Source of the DNA: Branchiostoma floridae | Lineage: Eukaryota; Chordata; Leptocardii; Amphioxiformes; Branchiostomatidae | Assembly: GCF_000003815.2 (NCBI RefSeq) | Contig: NC_049992.1 | Span: 2,489,624 to 2,551,122, forward strand | Direction of reading: 5' to 3' | DNA: 61,499 bases | Shown: piece by piece, positions 33,806-45,200 of the stretch | How positions within the stretch are numbered: the stretch's first letter is position 1 | How the letters are laid out: each line of letters begins with the position of its first letter | The notes under the pieces: generated by a model | Told to the model about the DNA's origin: nothing | Database searches by the model: none | What the model saw: only the letters and a program-made list of their open reading frames with translations | Program-made: the position numbers and the translations under genes

Positions 33806-33978
33806 GGCCATGTTGAATTGATTATATGGATGACATCCTTTGGGAATCCCCAAAACTGATGCGAGCATGTGGATATTTATTTTTGCAATCCACGGCATGT
33901 ATTTGCTTATTTTGAAGCTGCTTTGTACCAAATTGATGCGTGCACGGATGTCATCCATATAATCAAATCAACATGACC
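33806..33978. mobile_element. Foldback/MITE hairpin
   Basis: Termini GGCCATGTTGAATTGATTAT... and its near-complement ending ...ATCAACATGACC give inverted arms of about 35 bp, including 'tatatggatgacatcc' on both sides, over 173 bp. It lies 48 bp after the PLEKHM2 stop, so it should be transcribed in the 3' UTR and fold. Confidence 0.75.
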
Positions 33979-35280
33979 CCATGCTGCCTGCAGAGCCTTT
34001 TCAGCCAGCTAAGATTACAACACATCTTCAGGAGAATCTCCTGGTCCACATGGCACATTGTTGGAGGGGCCATGAAAGCAGCCAGGCTATTGCAAAATAT
34101 GACAAATGTCACCCAGAGGTTGCCATAGAAACCTGGGAATAATGCAAAGACTAACCAATTTGTGCAATTCTTCAGGCATGATTACCATGCAGTGTTTAAG
34201 GTCACAAGATGAGACTTGTGTTGACATGTCAAAGGTCAGGATACTTGTGTCGACATGTCAAAAGCTTCATAACCACAAGCCTGGTCCTGACCTCCGGTCG
34301 GTGATGTATGTATGTTTGTATAACCACAAGATTTTCAGCACTAGGGACAGCATTGTGATCATGTTGTATCTTGACAAAATCTTAAAGTCTTGTCTGAGCT
34401 TACTGCTTATTTTGCTTTCAAGATGTCTTACTTTAGGGGTAACTACTTGTATATAGTGTCAAGCAGGAGGTTAAAGGATGTAATGAGTAGACTGAAAGTA
34501 GACTTATTAGTAGGATTAAGGCTGATTCAGAACAACTGTAACATACTTCTTCATTAAATGAACCTGTCAGTAGGTTCTATCCTCAGAACCATGCTAACAA
34601 TCTGGAAAATAGCAAGTTTTGACAGCCACAAGTCAGAACTAATTGTACACGTAAGTTGGAACATGGAATGAATCAGGCCTGTACTAAGATGGTTTTTACT
34701 ATACATATTACATGTAATATACTTAGCAGGTATATGTGTATGCGTATGCCAGGGGAATGGGGTACAAGACAGCTTTAGCAGTAGCTGTCTTTAAGAAATT
34801 GAGCCTGCCTTAAGACATGACTTCTTCAACAATTATCATAGTAAATATTTGACCTGATGATGTTACTGCCCATTCTTGCCATTAACCCTAAGCCAGCCAA
34901 GGGTGCCACCATGCCACAAGTGGATCTGCAGCTTGAACTTATCATGCTGAGGATTAACAACTGGGGGAAAACGTAGGGTCTTCAACGATGTGAAAGTGTT
35001 CATCACATAGAAAATAACACTGTTAGCAGTTTTAGACTTTAGATATAGAGATAAGCCATGTAGAATTCCTGTCCATTCAAGGTACTTCTTTACATTTAGC
35101 TGCAGTAAATGGAAAATTTAAAAAAATTTTGCCCAATTTTCCATAATCTCACGTGAAACCTTGCATTCTATAAATGGTAATGAGTTTGTCTATGTAGTAA
35201 AAATCAGCTAAACAATAATGGAAATGCAGAACTGTCAGGAAAGACTTTGAGTAACACAATCAAAATTGATGATGCTGATA

Positions 35281-35999
35281 GAGTCAATTCCAAGTCACCG
35301 AGATGGTTTTGAAATAATATTTGTAATAAGTTTGAACTATTTTGAGTAAAAGAACATTTCAGTCACTAAAGTTCAAAATTGTTCAAACATTTCAAAATGA
35401 AAGTTTAAACATGTTTGAACCTTTTTATATTTGTTGGAACATTTGGGAAAGTAATGATATCATTATCTCTTTATTTAGAACAATTTTCAAACATCTATGT
35501 GTTTTTGTTATTGTTCCAACATGTTCCAACATTTTGTGTCATTTTTTCCCTCCATAAAAACTTTTATTGACCCCATAAACAAAGCTGCTAAGCTTGGCCC
35601 TTTGTTTGGCTCTTGTATTTTTAGACTTTCTTTAGTATACACTGGTGAGTCTTTTGTGAGAAGGTGGCAGACAGACATAATTTCCTGCACTTGGCAGGGA
35701 TGTGTGAATTGCCCTCTTCCCAGCCCACTGACCCAGTTTCATCATATTGTTTCCATGTTCGAACATGTGATCACAAATGATGCATCTATGTTGGAACAGT
35801 TTAGAAACTAACAGAAATAATGTATTTGATGTTAGAAATGTTTCTAACATGTTTGAATACTATAGAAACATTTAGAACGTCATATAGATGTTGTAAATAG
35901 TTCTAAACAGTTACTTATCACAGTTAGATTGTTACAAAGATTTCCAAATTGTTAGAACAAAAGGCAAGAAACACCCTCTCGGTAATATGGAATCGACTC
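35281..35999. mobile_element. Tc1/mariner-type MITE with TA target duplication
   Basis: Inverted termini GAGTCAATTCCAAGTCACCGAGA and (reversed) GAGTCGATTCCATATTACCGAG are each flanked by TA. The ~720-bp interior is AT-rich with repeated 'gttccaacat' and 'catgtttgaa' words and no transposase ORF. Confidence 0.72.
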
Positions 36000-37698
36000 T
36001 ATTGTCTTACTCAATATGAAATGTTTGCTGGAGTTTCATATTCATGGTTTTCAAGGACCTCTGATTTGCATTGCATTTATTTAGTTGGATTATTGTCACT
36101 GCAAAGTTGAAACACTACATTTGTACAAATGCCTCTTTTTCTCCTACCACCAACTTTACTCCCTGCAAACTTCACAACCGTTACTATTCCTGAACCATTT
36201 CCCCCTCTTATACTTATGAAGCAACTCTACCATGTATTGCTAAATGTAGAAAGCCACAACTTCTATCCTGCATCTTCTGTATCATGCAATTTGATGAAAC
36301 CATGGCTCTTCTAACAAGTAACGTTACAAATTGTAAGGGCACGATTGCATCATTTCGTAGTGTTAGGACCGACCTACAAGTTAAGTACAAATCATAAAGA
36401 AGTGGAGCGGAGATTCCGAGCTCGCCGGAGTAAGTGATAAAGAAAGATGTATGCAAGAACTAGACTGCCATCCAGTTGTGTTAGAAGGCATAAGTGTATG
36501 ATGTAGCTCCTAACATGGATTTTATACCATCATGGTGATCACAACAAAGTTGTGGGCTCGATGCTTGAGGATGTAGTGAGGAACTTGGTAGATTTACTAT
36601 GATTTCAGTGAATGTTTGACTGCTTTGGGTATTCAATTTATTTATGTATGATATGTATATATTTTGACCACCAATGGTCAACTTTTCAGTTGAAATATAA
36701 TGAATTTAAAGCCACACTCTATACTCAGTTTTTTTATGTAAAAGAGTGATACAACTGTACGGTACAGTTATAACTCAACATTCAGAATACCATACGAATC
36801 AGAGACCTAAAAAACAAAACAAAAATGTATAATTGTACTATGTACCTTTGCCGGCTGTTTGTTGTTTTCAATTTTGATACACTGTGTAAAAAACAATTTA
36901 TTTCATCATATCATTAATGTATGCTTAGTCAGTGAATGTTTTGTAAAATGAATCTAATTTGGGTAACTATGAAGTAGAACCTTATACAAGTGTACCACCA
37001 CTGTTAGGGGGTGACTTACTCATTTAACTTTTGCTTGCCAAACCGTTGTTGCTGTTTTCACCTTGCCCATTCTTTGCAATTGTTTTTTTCAACCATTTGT
37101 TACCTTATTAAGATATTAGTTTCTGAACTTTAAGCACTTTTGGATTAAGGACCTGCAACATTATTAAAAATAAAGCACCAAGAGAAAAGTGCTTTCTTAG
37201 TTTTGGAGTCCAGGAAACTTTCAAGCTGGTTTGGATAGCTGTTTTTCAAATCACTTTAGGGCTATACCATTCACAATAGAGGGGGACTAACATACTTGTA
37301 CATGTATCAGTACAGACACTTCAAGTTTTGTCAAATGACAAGTGATCAAAGTCATAAAATGATTGTCAAGTAAAGCTTAAGCCAAGCATACAACATACCA
37401 TGTTTTGAAGAAAAAAAATACTTGAGTCAAGTCTTGGCATATGGAACTTACAATGTAAGTTATGCAATTGTTATTGTGTATGAGCTTTGCCAAAGGCAAA
37501 GTAGAAAGTGTGAGAGATGTCCGTCTGAACTTGCTTGATGAAGTAACTATGATCATAGTTGTAAAAGATGAAGGAAGTTGTGTAAGTGTTGCCAGTATTA
37601 TTGACTGTAAGAAATGTTCATGTATGAAGGAAAAAAAACAGCCAAACCACGAGACAAATGATTGTATAACTGTTTTGCAAGACTCACTCCTCGTATAA

Positions 37699-37704
37699 AA
37701 TAAA
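37699..37704 (+). terminator. Poly(A) signal candidate (PLEKHM2 or unassigned)
   Basis: AATAAA followed by 'ggagttgg' and T/G-rich sequence (gtggtgttgtgtttg), a good poly(A) context. It lies 3.9 kb after the PLEKHM2 stop, so assignment is uncertain; another AATAAA is at 37169. Confidence 0.3.
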
Positions 37705-37917
37705 GGAGTTGGAATTGTCACTAGAGTGGTGTTGTGTTTGTCATATGTGACAGTTTTGCTTGTGTGATAAGTTAAGGCTGTACTTGTCTGAGGTACGCTT
37801 ACATAATGTACTTCCAAAATAGAGGGACACTAAAGGTTATGTTATTTTTGTTTGGTTCATGAAAGATTAGAGTGTTACAAACAGGATGCTATCCCAGCTT
37901 TATCTGTATCCGTATCA

Positions 37918-38090
37918 ATATAGCCGGTATATCCGCCCTTTGGCGTAACACACCAGCGTAGCACTAGCAGGCACGTGGTGCGGCAGCAGCTGGTTATATT
38001 ACACTGAACGACTGGTCACACCTAAATTTTGCACATCTATACATATGCAAGTTTCTATCCAGAGAAGACGCCCCTACTGTTAATTTGTTT
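37918..38090 (-). repeat. Dispersed repeat, inverted copy of 3240-3430
   Basis: Carries 'gcggcagcagctggttatat' and 'tccagagaagacgcccctac', the reverse complement of blocks at 3240-3430 in the same relative order. Confidence 0.65.
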
Positions 38091-38534
38091 TATGTTTTTA
38101 AGTTTTAATTTGGCAAACAAAAGACTTGCTTAACTACTACCCACCCACCCCACCCCAATTGAAAGACAGTTTTTTTTGCAAAAAATTGTTCAAGATTTAG
38201 AAGAGTACATTGTAGTGTGATGAGTACATTTCAGGCAATAAATGCAACAAAAACTTCAAGCCTAGAAAATGAATGTAAAGAAATGTCCCTTTGAAGCGTC
38301 TGTTCTTGTGGAAGAGGTTTAATCCAAGCATTGCATTTCTAGATGTTTTTTCTCACCGGTGCATAAAATTCATATTTTTCTTTATCTTCTGGCTATGAAG
38401 AAAGCTTGCATAATAGAAACTATAAATAACTAGGTTTATCTTTTCCACAAAGCCATTGTTACATCTCGTATGTACAAGTCTTTGCTGTGATAGTTTGTAC
38501 ACTCTGTGTACTTATTTGTGGGTTGGTATAATAT

Positions 38535-38943
38535 TAGCCTGGATACCATACCCCAACCTCAAAATATATCTTTCGTGTTGGGGTCTGGCAGGATGGCTGT
38601 AGAAAGGTTCTCGAAGGCCCTTGATCAGAGGGCGGAGAAACCAGGATTGATGACCACTCTCACCACAGGTAGCCAGCTACAACACACCACAGTTGGTCAG
38701 CAGGCTATCACAGTAGCGAATCAGGTACTTAGTGGTCACTGTTATGGATTAAAAAAATACAGTTGGGGGTCCTTAACCAATCATGGTAGGGTGTAATTAC
38801 CACCTGCTGATCCTGCTGCTGTTCTATTGGTGGAGTTTTTTGCCCACTATAAGGGGGAAAATTGAGAAGAGTTCCTATCCCATCCGGCCAGACCCCTGCA
38901 CGATAGATACTTGAGATTGGGCTGGGGTTTGGTAACCAGGCTA
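38535..38943. mobile_element. MITE with 9-bp target-site duplication GTATAATAT
   Basis: Inverted termini TAGCCTGGATACCATACCCC and (reversed) TAGCCTGGTTACCAAACCCC enclose 409 bp; both ends also share a 'ggggtctggc-ggatgg' block. Direct repeats GTATAATAT flank it exactly at 38526-38534 and 38944-38952. A 9-bp duplication with long termini fits MULE-type better than hAT, but the class is not settled. Confidence 0.88.
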
Positions 38944-39604
38944 GTATAATATCTACTGTACATATAGCTCACTATGCACACCTTAGTCCTTATAGGAGAA
39001 GTCTTTATCACAACCAGTAGGTACTTAATTGACTTACATTTTGTCACTCAGACATCTTCCTCAGAGCTTCTGACTGTGAAAAAGAATTCTCCTATGTTCT
39101 ACCAACCTGATGAAATTGTTTTTAGAAATGCCTGGAAGTGCTGGTGTTTATAAACTAACTATAGGTTCACAAGTTCAACAGTGAAATACAACTGGGCTCT
39201 AGTGTTCAACTGAAATAGAACTATTTTCACCTTTGTCCAAAACAATAAAAAGAAAACACCATAACTAAAAGTATTAGAATTCAACAGTACTAAGAGTAAT
39301 GCTCAACAACAGCACTTGGCACTTGGACTGACAGTTTTTCGATAATATGAAATCAAATGTAGGAAGACTTTTCTGTTTTAAGTCTTGTCCATGTTTGAAA
39401 CACAAAATGTTGCATAAAACTGGAAAGGAGACATTGTACTGTAACATATTAACTGGAATGTTGAGATGAAGAATTTCTCTCATATAAAATCTTTTCTATG
39501 CACAAATTAATACAGTATCTACAACCTCAATATGTACACCCAAATAGTGGCAAGCCTGTTCCTGAATCAACCAATGGCTGCTCTGGCCTGTGTCGCCATG
39601 ACAA

Positions 39605-41929
39605 CTACATCCCATCCTCCTCCTCTTCCTCCTCCTCATCAGCCTGGATGTACAAAACCGTTTTATCGCTAATTTCCGCCTCAGCGATCGTCTTTTTAAA
39701 GTCAGATGAGGTGAACAGCCTCTGTGGCGTCCCTTGAACGGCGATCTCGCACGTTCCGAGTTTCTGATCCGTCTGAGTCTGCGCGTACGCCAGGATTCCG
39801 CCGAGGGTGTCGCTCGTGTGAAAGTGCCGCTGCAACCTCTGACCCCCGGGGAGCTTGAGCGCGAGCAGTAGCCTGTCCTGGTTGACCCCCGGCTCGCGAG
39901 GGACGGGGATTCTGGCCAGCCACGTGGCGCTTACCGGTCGTGCCGGAGTCTGTGCAGCTTCCTCATTTTGACGCTTTGCTTCAAATCTTTTTTCTTCTTC
40001 ATCTTCATCCTGCACTCTTACCTCTGTTTGATGTGTTCTTACTGTTCTGGGATGTGGTTTTGGCTTATCTTGAAGTCTACTTTCGTTCCTGTTTTTCCTT
40101 CTTAAGTCTTCCGTGCTCTGATTGGTCCGTTGGGAAGAGGAGGATTGTGGGTAGGTCTCCTCTTCCGTGGACCGCTTCCTGTGGCGTTTCCGTGGCTCTC
40201 CCGCGGAGTGTCCTGATTGGCCGGCCAGAGTCATGTGATCCATTCCATGAGAGAGGCCGTCGACCCCACCGTCCTCTGATGCAGTCCCTGGCCTGGGGCC
40301 AATGGAAGGTAAAACTCGGTACCTGTTGATAGAGAACAAGACTCAGCTTACATGTGTATGTGTCACTAGACATGGGACAATCTAACTCTAACTATGGAAG
40401 TACAGTAGAATCTGTTTAATTGCACGCCTGATTTGCCAGCGTATTTCTTGCAATTATCCGGGTGATGCAACAATGCAAACTTATCCAGCTGGGATTTGCA
40501 GGGGATTACATGCAGTTAACAGAAGTGTGCAATTGTGCAATTCTACTACTAGTATGCTGGTATGATACATGAAATAAAATAATCAAATGAAAATAACAAA
40601 ACAATTTCTGACCTTGACAAGGCAGAGGTCGGCCTGGCTGGGGGACTAAGAGCCAGGATGTCTATCCCAGAATCCTCTCTTGAAGACGGGCGCATAATGG
40701 GCGACCCGTGCATCGGAGGCGACGCGGATATCGGACTTCCTGACATTTCCGGACTCCTCGCTGACCCTGGGCGCGGACGACCTTTGGCTGACCTTGGGCG
40801 CATCTTGCGGACGTGTCCGGTTTCCGGGGTGTTGTTAGGTGTGGCCGTGGGGCTGGCGTTGGGGTCGGCAGGGTCGTGGATCCGCCCCCTGCGCCGGCTG
40901 GACGGGCGTTCTGTGGGAGGGGGGCTGGGGATGAACTCACCACCTGGGGAGAGGACAGACATGCAGCATTTGTTTGTTTGGTGCAATGAATGAGTATCAT
41001 GTAATATATCAAATTCTATGAACATTTTATAACACATGATCAGCTTGGCATTTCAGTGTCACATAGAAACAGAAATGTACATGCACCTGAATTGAATTTG
41101 CTAGCAAATTAATGCATTGCTAGAAAAAAATGTTTTTTTACTTTTAAGCATTGTTGGAAGGGAGACACAACATTCCTACAAGTCAAGTGCATTTGGATAT
41201 CATTAATGGTTTTTGATTAACCGTTATATGTAACATAAACAATTCTTACTGTACATATCAAATATTGAAAATTTTGGAAACATAGTTCAGCAAAGTCATT
41301 GACTCACTGTAGCCAAGTCAATGAAGCAAATACCATGTGAGATACTATTACTAATTCAGATGAATCTGTTTCCCCATATATTGTATTGTTAATGAAATTA
41401 ACGGAAAGGGGGAGGGTGCCATATGGATTATGTTGCCATGGCAACTATGGAAGCCACTCAGCTGTCGCGTTGTTGTTTTTGACATTTCTAATGTTTTTGA
41501 ACGATTATCAGACTAAACAGACACCACAGAAATCTATTCTGTTCCTTAACAACCGTTTTAAACAACATTTCTTGTCATTTATGACAGGAAAACCGAAAAT
41601 ATTCAAAAAATTTTGAAAAATCGGTTTAGGAAGTTTGAAGTATGGGTTACATCCGGCGGCATTGCCTTGACATTGTCGTGTAAAGGACCCGTGTAGAACA
41701 GAGCCCAGCCATGTCCACAAACCCTCCTGTACGGTACTTCACGGCTACTCCAACAGTCGAGAATTCTTCTCTACTCTACTTCAGCGCCAACCACCGTGAC
41801 GGACTCACCGTAACTTGGGGAGGGCGAATCGGGGAACATCAGGTTTCCGCCCGCCTCGGAGCCCGTGGGAGCCATCGGCGACCTGCCGTACTGCCTCCTG
41901 CCGCCGTGGCGGGACACGGGGCGAGCCAT
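39605..41929 (-). CDS. UBXN10: UBX-domain protein 10 (p97/VCP ciliary cofactor)
   Basis: Known role: UBX adaptor linking p97/VCP to the IFT-B complex in ciliogenesis. Three exons: 41929-41809, 40943-40613 and 40322-39605 (phases 1 and 2 agree), 389 aa. The start MARPVSRHGG sits in a strong context (ggcggcATGg). Exon 2 has KMRPRSAKGRPRPGSA, matching the human MIRPKSAKGRTRPS block. Exon 3 opens with YRVLPSIG (human YPVLPSIN). The UBX domain spans about residues 300-376 (DRLLLALKLPGGQRLQRHFH ... KTVLYIQA), with TPQRLF where the p97-binding cis-Pro loop lies. The middle region is Ser/Arg/Glu-rich and likely disordered; the last residues are an acidic run of Glu. Longer than the human protein (about 280 aa), mostly in the linker. 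Head-to-head with ELP5. Confidence 0.93.
40400..40556. repeat. Small MITE-like repeat in UBXN10 intron 2
   Basis: 'acagtagaatctgtttaattgc' at the left and the imperfect reverse 'gtgcaattgtgcaattctac' at the right suggest inverted ends over about 155 bp. A related left end occurs at 54045-54150 (tgtagaagccgcttaattgc). Class uncertain. Confidence 0.5.
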
Positions 41930-42200
41930 GCCGCCGGGACAGCTCGCTACGTCCCCGCAGAATTCCAAGTTTTGGTGAAAAACTCGGCATGAAAATTTGA
42001 CTGATTTTCACTACCGCAACTGTTTACTGTAATTGACCCCTTCCCGCCATGCAGCGCGAGAGGACAAAAACGCGCATGCGTAATCTCACTTCCGGGTTTG
42101 GGAGGTCAGAGGTCAGAAGACATGTGAGCAACTTTCTTGCACGGTTTCTTTTAGAAATCTCACTGAAAATAAAGAAATAGCAAATCTTCTGGACAAAAAT
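41930..42200. promoter_or_regulatory. Bidirectional promoter UBXN10 (-) / ELP5 (+)
   Basis: Only 271 bp lie between the two ATGs. There is an NRF1-type site CGCGCATGCG at 42071-42080 and an ETS site ACTTCCGG at 42088-42095, with no TATA box. This is typical of a housekeeping bidirectional promoter. Confidence 0.75.
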
Positions 42201-45200
42201 ATGTTGCAACAAGTTCTGGAAGGAACAGAAGCCACATCGCTCGTAATAATAGAAGGTAAGGAAGCGAGATAACTGAAAAGGGAGTATTTTTAGACCGATG
42301 TTCCAAGCTTAAACGTTTACTTCAATACTTGTCCACTAACTTGTTGTGTTCACAACTTGTTTTGCTGATTAAAATTTTCTGTTTATCTATTTATTTGTTT
42401 TGATGAACTTTGTTTGTCCTCAGACTGCGTGGAGCATGACGGGAGACCAGTTTTCCACTGCTTCTGCTCAGAACTCTCCATGAGGTGAGAAGGTTTCCTT
42501 GTCTCAATGTCTGACCTGAACATTTCATACATTGTAAACCTTGAAAATGTTAACTGTGCTTTTAAAAGCTTAAGGCAGACCCGCAAGCCACCTTAAACAA
42601 CACACACACACACACAATGTTAAGTTACGTAAGCTACGTATTGTAACAGTGGGGGTTGAAGTAGTGCTAACTGACCATGCCAAACGCCTGTCAGGCTTTT
42701 GGCTCAGTCATTTAGGCTGCTAGTGTTGTGATCCTGAGGACCCGGGTTCGATTCCCAGGTCAGTCAGGATTTTTGTATTTATTGTTTATTTCTGTTCTAC
42801 TCGCCCCTCTTGTTGTTTCAGTATGACCAGACTAAAAATAAAGATAGTATGTAAAAATCATGTATCAAATATGTCATTTGGGGTAACTTGCTATTCTTTA
42901 TTGTTAACGTCAGCAAGAAAATCAGCAATTCCTGTCTGAGGTTGATGTCTATTGCATTATGGTAATTCTGATAAAAGGATATACAAAATGTACAAGGTAA
43001 ATTATAGTCAAGGTATCTTCTCGGTTAACCATGACCTTATCCCCACCTGTCTCCCCAGGTGTGACTCTGTACACCTGTTCCACCTGGAGAATCCTGCAGA
43101 AGGTTTCCTGGCAGGTGCTAACGTTTCCAAGTAAGTTCATCATCATCATCATCACCATTGCTCTTCTCTGGCATTTACAAAGGTGGAGCATTAAACCTTT
43201 GCTTGCCAGTACAGTTTGCTGTCCTCAAAGTCCTCATAGTCGTCATACATGTGGATTAATTGGCTGACTTTCAGTAAGCTGCTTCTGGAGTATAATTGGT
43301 ATAGATTTACTACCTATAAGGCTCATCTACAGCTTAATTAATCTCCAAGCAGATCGAGCGTGGTATATATAGAATACAACACGGTGTATTCCGTATCACC
43401 CGAGGTATCAGCCCGACATCGGGTCGGATCACCCGACGGTCGAAGGCCGGAGGGCGATCCGACCCGCGGGAGGGTTGGGACCGAGGGTGATGCGGAATAC
43501 ACCGTGTTGTATTTTATTTGTATGTGGCCAATTTACTCCTCTGCCGGCTAAACTCCTTCCCCAGCTTATGAAACTATTTTATACCACGCAAGATCAGCTT
43601 GGAGATTACGGCTTAATACTATAGCACTGTACACTGTGACAGGATAGGGAGATAAAAGAGAAAAGTGTGTGTGTGTGTGTTTAATTCAGTTTTTGTATCC
43701 CTGTAGAACCCACTCCCATGATGGCTTCTCAGACCCACTGCTGTGGGAGGAACAGAACAGGTGAGTCTTGCCTTTATTCATGAGTCCTTGAAGCCACAGG
43801 TTATGATGTAGTAGTGGCAAAGGTGTGGTGGAAACTGTATCAGATGTTTCCAGTTTACCCAAGAGATATCAGTCTATTTGCTGTGTCCTTGATGCCACAG
43901 GATAGTAAGGGAAGGGTAAAAGTATGATGTGAATGTTTTCCAGTACTGTTACAGTTTGCCTGTACGTGTTCCTATACTGTGTCTGCCTGTAGTATCACTA
44001 TCACTATCATCAGCCATTTTACGCAGGTTTGCTGAAATTTGCCAACAGTGTTCTGATCCATATGTCCATCATCTAGTAACTTTTGTTTCCGCCTTTCAGA
44101 GATTCCTCATTGGACAGAATAGACCTAACCTCTCCTCCAGACTTTCTGGAGCACATTAAAAAGACACCTTCCCAAGCATCAACAGTTGCTGTTGTCATAG
44201 ACTCCCTGACACCCTTCCTACAGAAGTACCCAGGCTATGTCATCTGTAGGGCCTTGCAGAGGCTGCTGAGAGCTAGGCTAGAATCAGGTTAGTATCCTTA
44301 CTGCACTGTAAGGCCTACAGAGGTGGCTGTAAACCAGGCTATGTTATCTTTAGGGCCCTGCAGGGGCTGCTGAGAGCTAGGCTAGAATCAGGTTAGTATC
44401 CTTACTGCATTGTAAGGCCTACAGAGGTGGCTGTGAACCAGGCTATGCCATCTATAAAGGCCTGCAGGGGCTGCTGAGAGCTAAGCTAAAATCAGGTAGT
44501 ATTGATACTGAACCAGCTTTATCAGCCATATTTACTATGAAATTGACTATGTTTCTTTCTTAATGTTTTTCCAAAAATTTTGTTTTACAAAACATTCCTG
44601 ATTCAACCATATATTGTATGTTACTGTACTCATTCTACTACTAGTATGTATTCCCATGTTGATATTGAATATGTTTGTGTTAACAAATATGTCTTAGCCT
44701 GCTGTTTTGAGAACTTTAAGTGAGGCCATTGATGAAGGCATATATAACAATGATTTAATCTCTCTGTAATACTTTTATATCATGGAGCAAACAACATGAA
44801 AATTTCGTCTTTCACATCTCCATAGATGGAACAGAAGTTTCCCAGGTTGTTGCTGGTTTCCATGGAGATCTCCATGACAACAGCACAGCCGCCGCCCTGC
44901 GGCACATGGCGACCACCTGGGTCCAGCTGCATGAGGGGGCGGAGTCTCCCGCGCAGGGCGTGGCTGGTTTCCATGGCAACTGTGAGGTCTTACACAGAAG
45001 GAAGTCTGGGAAGGTTATACGACAGGTAATGTGTAGATATACCTAGACTGAACTAAATGGATTTTACTCTTCTTCTTCCTACAAGGAAGACTGGTTGTCA
45101 AACAGGTAAGGTGTAAAGATCACACCTAATGTTTACTTCGTAAATTTCACACCTTTTCGTTTAAGAAGGAAGTCTGTGAAAGTTGACATATGACAGGTCA

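Larger units (their letters stand above)
33758..39604. other. PLEKHM2 3' UTR and intergenic region before UBXN10
   Basis: No supported coding sequence. It holds the PLEKHM2 3' UTR, of unknown length (AATAAA candidates at 37169 and 37699), a foldback at 33806-33978, a mariner-type MITE at 35281-35999, a dispersed repeat at 37918-38090, a MITE with a 9-bp target duplication at 38535-38943, and otherwise AT-rich unique-looking DNA. The UBXN10 3' UTR should fall at the right end. Confidence 0.65.

Noticed and set aside
42683-42775. Functional tRNA gene
   Set aside because: A and B boxes are present but the acceptor stem does not pair properly and there is no T-run terminator just downstream; a SINE head is more likely.
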